Assembly: GCA_030684645.1 (NCBI GenBank)
Contig: JAUXUF010000093.1
Location: 1-64,000 of the forward strand
From: Bacteroidota bacterium
Lineage (GTDB): Bacteria; Bacteroidota; Bacteroidia; Bacteroidales; Prolixibacteraceae
Reading direction: 5' to 3'
Length of the DNA stretch: 64,000 nucleotides
A program made the position numbers and the translations under genes. Under the pieces are notes generated by a model. That model did no database searches. It saw only the letters and a list, made by a program, of their open reading frames with translations, and had not been told where the DNA came from. Position 1 is the stretch's first letter; each line of letters starts with the position of its first letter. This document shows positions 19,293 through 27,937 of this stretch, in pieces.

Positions 19293-19302
19293 GAAAGTAA
19301 TT

Positions 19303-19839
19303 TTAGAATTCAATCTTAATTAACGCAAAAACGGCATAATTGATCATGTCAAGGTAATTGGCCTCGATTCCTTCCGAAATTAAAGTCTGGCCCAGGTTGT
19401 CTTCAATTTGTTTGGTCCGTTTCAATTTCATCAGTATCAGGTCGGTATATGAACTCATGCGCATGTTTCGCCAGGCTTCGTCGTAATCATGGTTTTTGGC
19501 CATCATCAGTTCTTTGGCTTCCTTAAAATGATTGAGATACAAGCTGAGTGTTTCTTCAGGTGTCAGGTCGTCGCTTTCCGAAGTTCCTTTTTCAAGCTGA
19601 ATGATAGCCATGATGCAGTAATTGACTATCCCGATGTATTCCGAACGAATACCTTCATCAATTTTGCTGACTCCTTTTTGTTCGATACTCCTGATCCGCT
19701 GTGCTTTAATATAGATTTGGTCGGTCATCGAACTGGGACGAAGAATTCGCCAGGCAATGCCGTAATCTTTCATTTTTTTGGTAAAAATATCCTGACAAAC
19801 AGTAATTACATGATCGTATTGCTGGCTTGTTTGATCCAT
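19303..19839 (-). CDS. DUF1599 family protein
   Basis: The protein has 178 residues and two tandem copies of a helical repeat: KKMKDYGIAWRILRPSSMTDQIYIKAQRIRS (in part) near residue 20, and AKNHDYDEAWRNMRMSSYTD near residue 110. Each carries a DY--AWR motif and a following R-I motif, as in DUF1599. The family is conserved in Bacteroidota with unknown function; the helical D/E-rich layout recalls the all-alpha NTP pyrophosphatase (MazG/dUTPase-like) superfamily, which is inference. ATGs exist at 19863 and 19839; the second gives the usual family N-terminus. It is divergent from folP. Confidence 0.8.
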   Translation of the reverse strand: MDQTSQQYDHVITVCQDIFTKKMKDYGIAWRILRPSSMTDQIYIKAQRIRSIEQKGVSKIDEGIRSEYIGIVNYCIMAIIQLEKGTSESDDLTPEETLSLYLNHFKEAKELMMAKNHDYDEAWRNMRMSSYTDLILMKLKRTKQIEDNLGQTLISEGIEANYLDMINYAVFALIKIEF

Positions 19840-19904
19840 GATTATCTTAATTATTAGGGCCATAAAAGTATTAATTTAATGTGTATTTTGAGTGCATTTT
19901 ATTT

Positions 19905-19912
19905 TACTTTTG
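19905..19912 (+). promoter_or_regulatory. -7 promoter element for folP
   Basis: TACTTTTG matches TAnnTTTG and lies 38 bases before the folP ATG in the divergent intergenic region. No TTTG at the standard spacing was seen, so the call is modest. Confidence 0.4.
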
Positions 19913-19949
19913 TGAAATACATGACTTTGAGTGGTCTAATCTTTATCGT

Positions 19950-20828
19950 ATGTTAATCACTACAACTGCTACTAAGTTTCTGAAACGTAAGAATACCATT
20001 AACCTTAACGGACGAATTCTTGATCTTTCGCAACCTGTTGTCATGGGCATTATCAATGTGACTCCGGATTCGTTTTTCGATGGTGGAAAGTATAAGACGG
20101 AGAAAAAGGTCGTTAAACGGGCCGAAGAAATTCTGGAGCAGGGTGGAACTGTAATTGATATTGGAGCTGTATCAACACAGCCAGGTTTGGAGGGAATATC
20201 TACCAAGGAAGAAATTTACCGCCTTTTACCAGCGGTAAAAGCAGTAAAAAAAGCATTTCCGGATGCGTTTATTTCTATTGATACCTACCGGTCGTGGGTC
20301 GCATTAAAAGTCATTGAAGATTGTGGCCCCTGCATGGTTAACGATGTGTCGGGCGGTAATTTTGATGTTCACATGTTCGAAACCATTGGTAAACTGGGAG
20401 TTCCATACATTTTAATGCACATGCAGGGCACACCGCTCAAAATGCAGGAAAATCCGGAGTATGAAGACATTATCCGCGATATTTCGTTGTTCTTTACTGA
20501 TCGGGTGAAACAACTGACAAAGGCTGGGGTAAAGGATGTGATCATTGATCCGGGTTTTGGTTTCGGTAAAACGCTGAGACACAATTATGAATTGCTGAAC
20601 CGCCTCGATTCATTTAAGGTCTTTCAGTTGCCATTGATGGTTGGCGTTTCACGTAAATCAATGATATATAAATTATTGACGACAAATCCGGAGGAAGCAC
20701 TCAACGGAACTTCAGTAGTTAATACTTTGGCGTTGATGGGTGGCGCCGATATTTTGCGGGTTCACGATGTTCGCGAAGCCGTTGAAGCAGTTCGTATCCT
20801 GAATATGATCCGTTCGACATCAAAATAG
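19950..20828 (+). CDS. folP: dihydropteroate synthase
   Basis: The 292-residue enzyme condenses p-aminobenzoate with 6-hydroxymethyl-dihydropterin diphosphate in folate synthesis. Signatures: VMGIINVTPDSFFDGG (pterin/diphosphate loop 1), GGTVIDIGAVSTQPG (loop 2), ISIDTYR, VNDVSGG, ILMHMQGTP, DPGFGFGKT and the final LRVHDVREAVEAV. Length fits the family. The open frame extends upstream to 19881, but the extra residues are unlike the family and lie over the promoter region, so ATG 19950 is taken. cdaA follows after 10 bases, a pairing common in Bacteroidota. Confidence 0.95.
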   Translation: MLITTTATKFLKRKNTINLNGRILDLSQPVVMGIINVTPDSFFDGGKYKTEKKVVKRAEEILEQGGTVIDIGAVSTQPGLEGISTKEEIYRLLPAVKAVKKAFPDAFISIDTYRSWVALKVIEDCGPCMVNDVSGGNFDVHMFETIGKLGVPYILMHMQGTPLKMQENPEYEDIIRDISLFFTDRVKQLTKAGVKDVIIDPGFGFGKTLRHNYELLNRLDSFKVFQLPLMVGVSRKSMIYKLLTTNPEEALNGTSVVNTLALMGGADILRVHDVREAVEAVRILNMIRSTSK

Positions 20829-20838
20829 AGAACTGATT

Positions 20839-21627
20839 ATGACATTGTTTATTACCATACGGGTTTTGGATGTAATCGATATTTTACTGGTAGCTTTTTT
20901 GCTTTACCAGATGTACCGGATTATCAAAGGAACAGTAGCCTTCAGTATTTTTATCGGCTTTTTCCTGGTTTATGTAGCCTGGCTGGTGATTAAAGCCATG
21001 AACATGGAACTTCTCGGAACTTTGATGGGGCAGTTCATCGGGGTGGGCGTGCTGGCTTTGATTGTTGTTTTTCAGCAGGAAATCAGACGGTTTTTACTTT
21101 TAATTGGCACAAAATATCAGGTTAGCCACAGCTTTGGACTCGAAAAACTCTTTGCTTCCGAGAAACTAAAACCGGCCACCAATCAGCAAATTAAAGAAAT
21201 TATCAGGGCATGCGACAACCTGGCACGTTCAAAGACAGGGGCTCTGATCGTGATTCCCCACAATTCTGAATTGAAAGAGATCATCCGGTCGGGCGAAAAA
21301 ATAAATGCCCGGATTTCATCAGCCTTAATCGAAACTATTTTCTTTAAAAATACACCTTTGCACGATGGGGCGCTGGTCATTCTGGGTAACCGGATTGCCG
21401 CTGCACGTTGCATTCTTCCCTTGACTGAGCAACATGACCTTGATTCCAGTTTTGGACTCCGGCATCGGGCAGCCCTGGGTATTTCTGAATTAACCGATGC
21501 GCTGGCAATCGTGATTTCCGAAGAAAGGGGCAACATTTCACTTGCAATAAATGGAGAACTGATGCATAAAATTTCGCTCATCCAACTTACCACCGAACTC
21601 GAAAAAGTGATTATTGAAGAGGCGTAG
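20839..21627 (+). CDS. cdaA: diadenylate cyclase CdaA (c-di-AMP synthase)
   Basis: The 262-residue protein has three hydrophobic segments in its first about 75 residues and then a DAC (DisA_N) domain with the catalytic signatures DGALVI (about 174-179) and RHRAALG (about 211-217). It makes the second messenger c-di-AMP from ATP at the cytoplasmic membrane, controlling potassium and osmotic balance in other bacteria. Its closeness to folP indicates one transcript. No cdaR/ybbR or glmM partner is adjacent. Confidence 0.93.
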   Translation: MTLFITIRVLDVIDILLVAFLLYQMYRIIKGTVAFSIFIGFFLVYVAWLVIKAMNMELLGTLMGQFIGVGVLALIVVFQQEIRRFLLLIGTKYQVSHSFGLEKLFASEKLKPATNQQIKEIIRACDNLARSKTGALIVIPHNSELKEIIRSGEKINARISSALIETIFFKNTPLHDGALVILGNRIAAARCILPLTEQHDLDSSFGLRHRAALGISELTDALAIVISEERGNISLAINGELMHKISLIQLTTELEKVIIEEA

Positions 21628-21709
21628 ATTGAACAGTATTCAGTCGTAGCTTGAAGAAGATGAACACTTGCTGTCTGTTGTTTGGTCGTTAGCGATTCAG
21701 CTTGTTTTA

Positions 21710-22876
21710 TTAAAATGTTTCTTGCAGAAATATCGAAAAATTATTCCAGTTTAGTAGCTGAACATCTGAGATAGTAGTATTTTGATCTCCTGAATAAATA
21801 AGCTTTTTCTGAATGGTCTGGTCGTTCTGAGGGAAATTTCTAAGATTTTTTAGGTAGTCCTTGTTAAAAGTCTGACCAACTTTTATTTCAAGAGCTATGA
21901 TTTCCTTATTCCCTTTTTCAATAATGCAATCTATTTCAAGTCCATTGCTTTCGCGCCAATAATATACCACCGGGCGTTTACCAGAGTGAATTTGATATTT
22001 AATGATTTCGCTTATCACGAGATTTTCGAATAATGCACCGTATAAATAATGGGTACTGACCATTTCGGGACTTACAAGTCTAAGCAATGAACAAGCAACA
22101 CCTGTATCATAAAAATATAGTTTAGGTGACTTGATTAATCTTTTGTTGAAATTCCTATAGTAGGGCTGCAGTTGATAAATAATAAAACTGGATTCTAATA
22201 ATGACAGCCATGATTTTGCCGTATTTACAGCTATACCGGCATCATTTGCCAGTGATGTAAGATTTAATACCTGCCCAATACGACCGGCACATAATCCTAA
22301 AAATCTTGAAAAGGTGTTCAGATTTTCTACTGCTTTTAATGTTCTGACATCTCTTTCTATATAAGTCTGCAAATAGGATGGGTAAAAGTCATTTGCTGCT
22401 ATTTGATAATCGTAAAGCCTCGGGTAAAAACCATTTAAAATGGTCTGGCAGATGTTCTGATTTTTTAGGATTGTTAATTCTGTAATATCAAACGGAAGCA
22501 AATGATTGATATTTACTCTGCCGGCTAATGATTGAGAAATTCGCTCGTTCAGCAGAAAACTTTGTGAACCTGATAAGATGTATTGCCCGGGTGTATTTCG
22601 TTCGTCGGAAATGACTTGAATATAACTGAACAGTTCAGGTACGTTCTGCGCTTCATCAAAAATTACTTCCGGGCCTGTTGATCTCAGAAAACCCATCGGA
22701 TCAGTTAAGATCATCTCCCTTAGATCAATACGTTCAAGGTTGAAGTATTGGTAATTGGGGAATACATTTTTCAATAAAGTTGTTTTCCCTGATTGACGTG
22801 GTCCTGTCAACGAAACAACAGGAAACTGCTTAAGCATGTTTTGTAGATGCGATGCAAGCTTTCGTTGGATAATCAT
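21710..22876 (-). CDS. AAA-family ATPase with DUF4143 domain
   Basis: The 388-residue protein has Walker A GPRQSGKTTLLKN (about 28-40), Walker B VIFDEAQN (about 85-92), a sensor-type ILSGSQSFLL and a C-terminal DUF4143 nuclease-like domain containing YWRESNGLEIDCIIEKG and ALEIKVG. In that part the D and E-x-K resemble the PD-(D/E)XK core. The family is widespread in anaerobes and of uncertain role, possibly defence or toxin-like. The frame reaches back to a TTG at 22906, but the ATG at 22876 gives the family N-terminus (MIIQRKLASHL). A palindrome covers its promoter (22882-22914). It is a single gene, convergent with cdaA. Confidence 0.85.
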   Translation of the reverse strand: MIIQRKLASHLQNMLKQFPVVSLTGPRQSGKTTLLKNVFPNYQYFNLERIDLREMILTDPMGFLRSTGPEVIFDEAQNVPELFSYIQVISDERNTPGQYILSGSQSFLLNERISQSLAGRVNINHLLPFDITELTILKNQNICQTILNGFYPRLYDYQIAANDFYPSYLQTYIERDVRTLKAVENLNTFSRFLGLCAGRIGQVLNLTSLANDAGIAVNTAKSWLSLLESSFIIYQLQPYYRNFNKRLIKSPKLYFYDTGVACSLLRLVSPEMVSTHYLYGALFENLVISEIIKYQIHSGKRPVVYYWRESNGLEIDCIIEKGNKEIIALEIKVGQTFNKDYLKNLRNFPQNDQTIQKKLIYSGDQNTTISDVQLLNWNNFSIFLQETF

Positions 22877-22881
22877 TTTAT

Positions 22882-22914
22882 ATGTATATATGCAATTTGA
22901 TTGCAAATATACAT
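22882..22914 (-). promoter_or_regulatory. palindromic operator overlapping the ATPase promoter
   Basis: An inverted repeat with 15-nt arms (ATGTATATATGCAAT at 22882-22896 and ATTGCAAATATACAT at 22900-22914; one mismatch, 3-nt centre) lies just upstream of the ATPase ATG. On the minus strand the distal arm contains TATATTTG (22911-22904), a perfect TAnnTTTG box 28 bases before the start codon. A dimeric repressor bound here would block the promoter. Confidence 0.55.
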
Positions 22915-23092
22915 GCTTTTAAGTTGAAGTTAGTTTAGAGAAGTTATTATTTTTTTGATTTGTTATAATTCTCCGAATCGCTACAATTCAGGTTCCAGTG
23001 ATTCTTTGGTTCCGAAACATAGCATTATAGGTTCACAAAACCACATTCCAACAATTCAATCTTCATTCACTCATTAGTTGACTTCTTTCTTC

Positions 23093-23100
23093 TACCTTTG
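23093..23100 (+). promoter_or_regulatory. -7 promoter element for the nitronate monooxygenase-like gene
   Basis: TACCTTTG matches TAnnTTTG and lies 26 bases before the ATG at 23127. A -33 box at standard spacing is not obvious. Confidence 0.4.
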
Positions 23101-23126
23101 CAACGCATTTCAGAATTCAATTTTTC

Positions 23127-24083
23127 ATGGAAAACCGGATTTGTAAACTCTTCGGAATAGAATACCCAATCATTCAGGGTGGAATGGTTTGGTGCAGTGG
23201 CTGGCGACTGGCTTCTGCTGTCAGTAACAATGGTGGCTTGGGCCTGATTGGCGCTGGCTCCATGCATCCTCAAGTACTTCGAGAGCACATCCTGAAGACC
23301 AAACAGGCCACCAATAAACCGTTTGGGGTAAACGTTCCGCTGTTTTATCCTGAATTGGATACGATTATGAATATTATTGCGGAAGAAAAAGTTCCGGTGG
23401 TTTTTACATCTGCCGGTAGCCCGAAAAAATATACAACCTGGCTGAAAGAGCGAGGTATCATCGTGGCTCATGTGATTGCCAGTTCGGCTTTTGCAGTGAA
23501 ATGTGAAGAGGCCGGAGTGGATGTTATCGTGGCCGAAGGTTTTGAAGCTGGTGGACACAATGGGAAAGAAGAAACTACCACATTGGCATTAATTCCGGCT
23601 GTGCGTCGTGTTACAGAAATGCCACTTTTGGCGGCCGGAGGAATCGGTACAGGTGAAGCCATGCTGGCTGCAATGGTTTTGGGCGCCGATGGCGTTCAAA
23701 TCGGATCGCGGTTTGCCATTTCAGAAGAATCGTCGGCCCATCCCGAATTTAAAAAACTGGTGACCGGACTGAAAGAAGGCGATACTAAACTTGCCCTCAA
23801 AAAAATTGGAGCGGTTCGGCTGATCAAAAATGAATTCTTCCAAACGGTTAATAAACTCGAACTGGAAGGTGCAAGTCCCGATACTCTGAGAGTTTTGCTC
23901 GGACGCGGACGTGCTAAAAAAGGAATGTTTGAGGGTGATTTGGCGGATGGTGAACTGGAGATTGGCCAGGTTTCGGCAATTATCAACGAAATATTGCCGG
24001 TTCAAACCATCATGGAGAATCTGATTCAGGAATATCAACAGGCTCACGAGCGTATGAATTCGGAAAAGTTAAAATTTTATTGA
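23127..24083 (+). CDS. nitronate monooxygenase / FabK-like flavoprotein
   Basis: The 318-residue FMN-dependent TIM-barrel protein of the 2-nitropropane dioxygenase family shows YPIIQGGMVWCSGWRLASAV at the N-terminus, FGVNVPL, VVFTSAGSP, AEGFEAGGHNG and LAAGGIGTGEAMLAAMVLGA with GVQIGSRF for phosphate binding. Members oxidise alkyl nitronates or, as FabK, reduce enoyl-ACP; the two are hard to separate by sequence. The EAGGHNG loop with the catalytic His is present. It stands alone before the M16 pair. Confidence 0.85.
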   Translation: MENRICKLFGIEYPIIQGGMVWCSGWRLASAVSNNGGLGLIGAGSMHPQVLREHILKTKQATNKPFGVNVPLFYPELDTIMNIIAEEKVPVVFTSAGSPKKYTTWLKERGIIVAHVIASSAFAVKCEEAGVDVIVAEGFEAGGHNGKEETTTLALIPAVRRVTEMPLLAAGGIGTGEAMLAAMVLGADGVQIGSRFAISEESSAHPEFKKLVTGLKEGDTKLALKKIGAVRLIKNEFFQTVNKLELEGASPDTLRVLLGRGRAKKGMFEGDLADGELEIGQVSAIINEILPVQTIMENLIQEYQQAHERMNSEKLKFY

Positions 24084-24104
24084 AAATAATAGCTGTTTAG
24101 GGAT

Positions 24105-24155
24105 GCGTGTTTCGGGTTTAACGAAACGCGTAACCCGAAACGCGTAACCCGAAAC
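24105..24155 (+). repeat. short tandem repeat with hairpin potential
   Basis: The 14-nt unit CGAAACGCGTAACC occurs twice without a gap (24122-24135, 24136-24149), followed by a partial unit (CGAAAC). A nearly complementary segment CGTGTTTCGGGTT at 24106-24118 can pair with AACCCGAAACGCG (24132-24144), one G-U wobble. It lies between a stop codon and the M16 gene start; no T-run follows, so it is not a standard terminator. Confidence 0.65.
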
Positions 24156-24161
24156 TCTTTT

Positions 24162-25400
24162 ATGATACATTTTGAACGGACCAAATTGGCAAACGGACTG
24201 ACGGTGATCGTCCATCAGGACAAAACAACACCAATGGTGGCGATGGATGTTTGTTACAATGTTGGCTCACGCGACGAACATCCCGATCGTACCGGGTTTG
24301 CACACCTTTTCGAACACCTGATGTTTGGTGGTTCAAAGCACATTCCGTCGTACGACGAACCTTTGCAAAAGGCAGGTGGCGACAACAATGCGTTCACATC
24401 CAACGACCTTACCAATTATTACCTGACTTTACCGAAAAATAATATTGAAACCGGTTTTTGGCTCGAATCGGACCGTATGCTCGAACTGGCTTTTTCAAAA
24501 ACGAGCCTGGATGTACAGCGAAATGTGGTGATTGAGGAATTCAAGCAACGCTATCTGAACCAGCCATATGGTGATGTGTGGCCTTTACTGAGGCAGCTCG
24601 CTTTCAAGGTTCATCCGTATCAGTGGCCCACCATCGGACGCGAAATCAGTCACATCGAAAACGCGACCATGCAGCAGGTTAAAGATTTTTTTTTCGCGCA
24701 TTATGCACCCGACAATGCGGTGCTGGTTGTTTCGGGCAATGTGGATTTTGATGAAGTTCTGACCCTCGCCGATCGCTGGTTTGGGCCCATTCCAAACCGG
24801 AATGTGAAGCCTAGAAACATTCCGCAGGAACCAGTACAGACCGAAATCCGTGAGCAAACAGTAATTCGCGATGTGCCGAATGATACGATATATTTTGCCT
24901 GGCATATGGTTGATCGGCTTGATCCTTTGTATTTCGCAACCGACCTGATTTCGGATGTGCTTTCGAATGGAAACTCATCGCGCATGTATGTGAACCTGGT
25001 GCAGAAAGAAAAACTTTTTTCCGAGTTGGATGCCTATCTTTCAGGAGATTATGAGCCTGGATTGTTTGTTGTCTCCGGAAAGCCAAGCAACGGCGTATCG
25101 CTCGAAACAGCACGCAAAGCGATTGAACGGGAACTCGACCGCATGAAACAGGATCTGGTGCCGGAATATGAACTCGAAAAAGTTAAGAATAAGTTGGAAG
25201 CCAGCATCGTTTATGGCGAAATGAACTATCTGACCAAGGCCATGAATTTGGCTACCAACGAAATATTGAAGGATGCCGAACTGATCAATTCACAGGTTGA
25301 TAGTTACCGTTCGGTAACTACAAAACTCATTCAGGAAGTTTCGCGGCAACTTTTCAGGCCTGAAAACTGCTCCGTTTTAAATTACATTGCTAAAAAGTAA
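24162..25400 (+). CDS. M16-family zinc peptidase, catalytic subunit
   Basis: The 412-residue protein has the inverted zinc motif HLFEH (about 48-52) and a downstream Glu in VVIEEFKQRY (about 126) that complete the metal site of insulinase/processing-peptidase-like enzymes. It has no signal peptide, so it is cytoplasmic unless exported otherwise. The C-terminal half lacks the Arg/Tyr pair found in single-chain M16 proteins; that pair is in the next gene. The two genes are 4 bases apart and should form a heterodimer. Confidence 0.88.
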   Translation: MIHFERTKLANGLTVIVHQDKTTPMVAMDVCYNVGSRDEHPDRTGFAHLFEHLMFGGSKHIPSYDEPLQKAGGDNNAFTSNDLTNYYLTLPKNNIETGFWLESDRMLELAFSKTSLDVQRNVVIEEFKQRYLNQPYGDVWPLLRQLAFKVHPYQWPTIGREISHIENATMQQVKDFFFAHYAPDNAVLVVSGNVDFDEVLTLADRWFGPIPNRNVKPRNIPQEPVQTEIREQTVIRDVPNDTIYFAWHMVDRLDPLYFATDLISDVLSNGNSSRMYVNLVQKEKLFSELDAYLSGDYEPGLFVVSGKPSNGVSLETARKAIERELDRMKQDLVPEYELEKVKNKLEASIVYGEMNYLTKAMNLATNEILKDAELINSQVDSYRSVTTKLIQEVSRQLFRPENCSVLNYIAKK

Positions 25401-25404
25401 AAAT

Positions 25405-26688
25405 ATGCTTAACCGCACCATACAACCCCCGGTAAATCCCATTGAACACATTGATATCGTACAGGCTGAAAAACGCCTGCTTTCCAATGGCATTCCGGTA
25501 CATTTTGTAAATGCCGGAACACAGGATGTCGTGAAGATCGATTTTATCTTCGAGGCAGGAACCTGGTTTCAACCAATTAACCTGGTCGCAAGTTTATGTA
25601 ATTCGATGCTCGAAGAAGGCAGCGAAAAATATACAGCAGCCGAAATTGGCGAGAAATTTGATTTCTACGGTGCTTATATTCAATTGATAGCCGATCAGAA
25701 TCAGGGTTTTGTGAATGTGATAAGTCTTGGAAAATATTTGCCTGCGATACTTGAAGTGACTGAAAATCTGCTTAAGCATTCAGTTTTTCCGGACCATGAA
25801 CTAGAGGTATTGATTGCTAAAAACAAGCAAAAATTCTTGCTCGAAAACGAAAAAGTCCGCACACTTTGCCAGAAGAAATTTACGCAGGTGATGTTTGGTG
25901 ACGCGCATCCGTATGCCATCAACAATAAACTGGAAGATTTCGACAAGGTAAGTCGCGAAGAATTGATCCGGTTTTATAAATCGTTTTATCACTCCGGAAA
26001 TTGCCACATCATTGTCGCCGGAATGGTTGACGAATCAGTTTTGAACCTGCTGGATAAACATTTTGGAGGAAACGACTGGCAGCAAAGTCCAATAAAAGTT
26101 CCTGAATATGCCATTTGTTCCGATCCGGAAAAAAGACATTGGGTTGAAAAAGCCAATGGTGTTCAATCTGCGGTGCGGGTAGGAAAGTTTTGGGTTCCGA
26201 AAACTCATCCGGATTATCATGCCTTGTCTGTTCTGGTTACCATTCTGGGTGGTTATTTCGGTTCACGCCTCATGGCTAATATCCGCGAGGAAAAGGGTTA
26301 TACCTACGGAATCGGTAGTTTTATTTTGACATTGAAACAGGCCAGTTATCTGGTCATTTCAACCGAATTGGGTAACAAAAATGTTGAACCCGCATTGACT
26401 GAAGTTGCTTTTGAAATGAGGCGTTTGCAAACTGAACCAGTTTCAGAAAACGAGTTGGAGACCGTGAAGAGTTATCTGTTGGGCGAATTTCTCCGCGATT
26501 TTGATGGTCCGTTTGCCCTGGCCGGAAGTTTCAAAGCCATCAACGATTTTGGCCTCGATTATTCGTTTTACGACAACTATCTTCATGTTTTGCGAACCAT
26601 CACTTCCGAAGAACTGATGAAACTGGCACAGCAATTCCTGAATCCGGAAGATTGCTACACGGTCGTAGCCGGAAGTAAATTGGTTTGA
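25405..26688 (+). CDS. M16-family peptidase, non-catalytic partner subunit
   Basis: The 427-residue protein has the M16 fold but no HXXEH: the equivalent segment reads LCNSMLEEGS. Its C-terminal half carries REEKGYTYGIGSF, the Arg/Tyr-containing substrate-binding motif. This division of labour is known for two-gene M16 enzymes in bacteria. ATG 25405 is chosen; the frame reaches back into the previous gene only through a TTG. A terminator follows at 26741. Confidence 0.87.
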   Translation: MLNRTIQPPVNPIEHIDIVQAEKRLLSNGIPVHFVNAGTQDVVKIDFIFEAGTWFQPINLVASLCNSMLEEGSEKYTAAEIGEKFDFYGAYIQLIADQNQGFVNVISLGKYLPAILEVTENLLKHSVFPDHELEVLIAKNKQKFLLENEKVRTLCQKKFTQVMFGDAHPYAINNKLEDFDKVSREELIRFYKSFYHSGNCHIIVAGMVDESVLNLLDKHFGGNDWQQSPIKVPEYAICSDPEKRHWVEKANGVQSAVRVGKFWVPKTHPDYHALSVLVTILGGYFGSRLMANIREEKGYTYGIGSFILTLKQASYLVISTELGNKNVEPALTEVAFEMRRLQTEPVSENELETVKSYLLGEFLRDFDGPFALAGSFKAINDFGLDYSFYDNYLHVLRTITSEELMKLAQQFLNPEDCYTVVAGSKLV

Positions 26689-26740
26689 AGATTTGCAAAT
26701 TAAACCGTTTGGAAATTACCTTCGGTGAAAACATAAATGA

Positions 26741-26786
26741 AAGCGGTTGAATACAGGATTAAAACACTGAGTTCAACCGTTTTTTA
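26741..26786 (+). terminator. Rho-independent terminator after the M16 pair
   Basis: AAGCGGTTGAA (26741-26751) pairs with TTCAACCGTTT (26772-26782, one G-U pair) and the 3' arm continues into a T-rich tail. It lies 53 bases after the stop codon. Confidence 0.7.
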
Positions 26787-26913
26787 TTATTAGGGTAATT
26801 CCGGTTTCGGTCTGATCATATAAAAATGATCTTTGGTGATTTTTATATTGCAAAGCTTTGTAACTTTAGATAAATGTATGGAAAGGATTGTGTTATATAA
26901 ATAAAAAGCTAAC

Positions 26914-27738
26914 ATGAATAAAAGCAAAGTAATTATAGTTAAAGGTATTTCTGTTGCTACATTAAAAATTGGTGATGAAACATTTATCTCATTAACTGAT
27001 ATAGCACGAAATAAAAATGCTGAAGAACCTAAAGATGTTGTAAAGAATTGGATGAGGTCAAAAACAACGATCGAATTTATAGGTTTATGGGAACAACTCA
27101 ATAACCCAAATTTTAAAGGGGTCGAATTCGACTCCTTTCTATATGTAGCAGGTACCAATGCCTTTACACTTTCTCCATCAAAATGGATTGAAACTACAAA
27201 TGCAATTGGGATTGTTTCCAGAACCGGGAAAAACGGAGGCACTTATGCTCAAAAAGATATTGCATTTGAATTCGCTTCTTGGATTAGTTCTGGTTTTAAA
27301 CTATATCTGATCAAAGAATTCCAACGCCTCAAAGCTGACGAAAACGATCGGCTAAAACTGGAATGGAACTTTCAACGCACTCTTGCTAAAGTGAATTATC
27401 ATATCCATACTGATACCATAAAAGTGAACCTCATTCCTGCGGAATTGACCAAACTGCAAATAAGTTTTGTCTATGCCAATGAAGCCGATTTACTAAACGT
27501 GGCATTGTTTGGCCAGACAGCCCAGCAATGGCGCAGCGAAAACCCGGATGCCGAAGGCAATATCCGCGACCAGGCCACCATCGAACAACTGGTGGTGTTG
27601 TCAAATATGGAAAGTATCAATGCTGTTCTGATCCACCAAGGCTTCCTGCAAAATGAACGATTGTTCCAACTAAACCAAATTGCCATTACCCAAATGCGGT
27701 CGTTATTGGGCTATCAGAACCTGAAGAATTTGAAATGA
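26914..27738 (+). CDS. KilA-N domain protein
   Basis: The 274-residue protein has an N-terminal KilA-N-like domain (about 1-110): TFISLTDIARNKN, DVVKNWMRSKTTIEFIGLWE, then YAQKDIAFEFASWISSGFKLYL. This DNA-binding fold is found in phages, large DNA viruses and many anaerobe chromosomes. The C-terminal part has a helical region and ATIEQLVVLSNMESINAVLI, often found with KilA-N in Bacteroidetes. No other phage gene is near, so it is probably a domesticated or cargo gene. Regulatory or anti-phage roles are possible but unproven. Confidence 0.85.
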   Translation: MNKSKVIIVKGISVATLKIGDETFISLTDIARNKNAEEPKDVVKNWMRSKTTIEFIGLWEQLNNPNFKGVEFDSFLYVAGTNAFTLSPSKWIETTNAIGIVSRTGKNGGTYAQKDIAFEFASWISSGFKLYLIKEFQRLKADENDRLKLEWNFQRTLAKVNYHIHTDTIKVNLIPAELTKLQISFVYANEADLLNVALFGQTAQQWRSENPDAEGNIRDQATIEQLVVLSNMESINAVLIHQGFLQNERLFQLNQIAITQMRSLLGYQNLKNLK

Positions 27739-27898
27739 CCATAACATAATTGCGAAAGGGATTCCTTCTTTCAAAAAGAGATGGAATCCTTATGAGTTAT
27801 AAAGTAATTTAAACATTCCGGACATTTTAATTCATTTCCCAATTTCTTAACGAACCGTCATTTTCGAAGGTTAAAAATCATTCAGTCCAAGGTTTTTC

Positions 27899-27906
27899 TA
27901 CTTTTG
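27899..27906 (+). promoter_or_regulatory. -7 promoter element for the MFS gene
   Basis: TACTTTTG matches TAnnTTTG and lies 31 bases upstream of the MFS ATG. Confidence 0.4.
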
Positions 27907-27937
27907 TGACCGATTCATTTCGTTTAGAAACCCAGTC

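Noticed and set aside
24122-24155. CRISPR array
   Set aside because: The unit is only 14 nt, repeated head-to-tail without spacers, and no cas gene is present.
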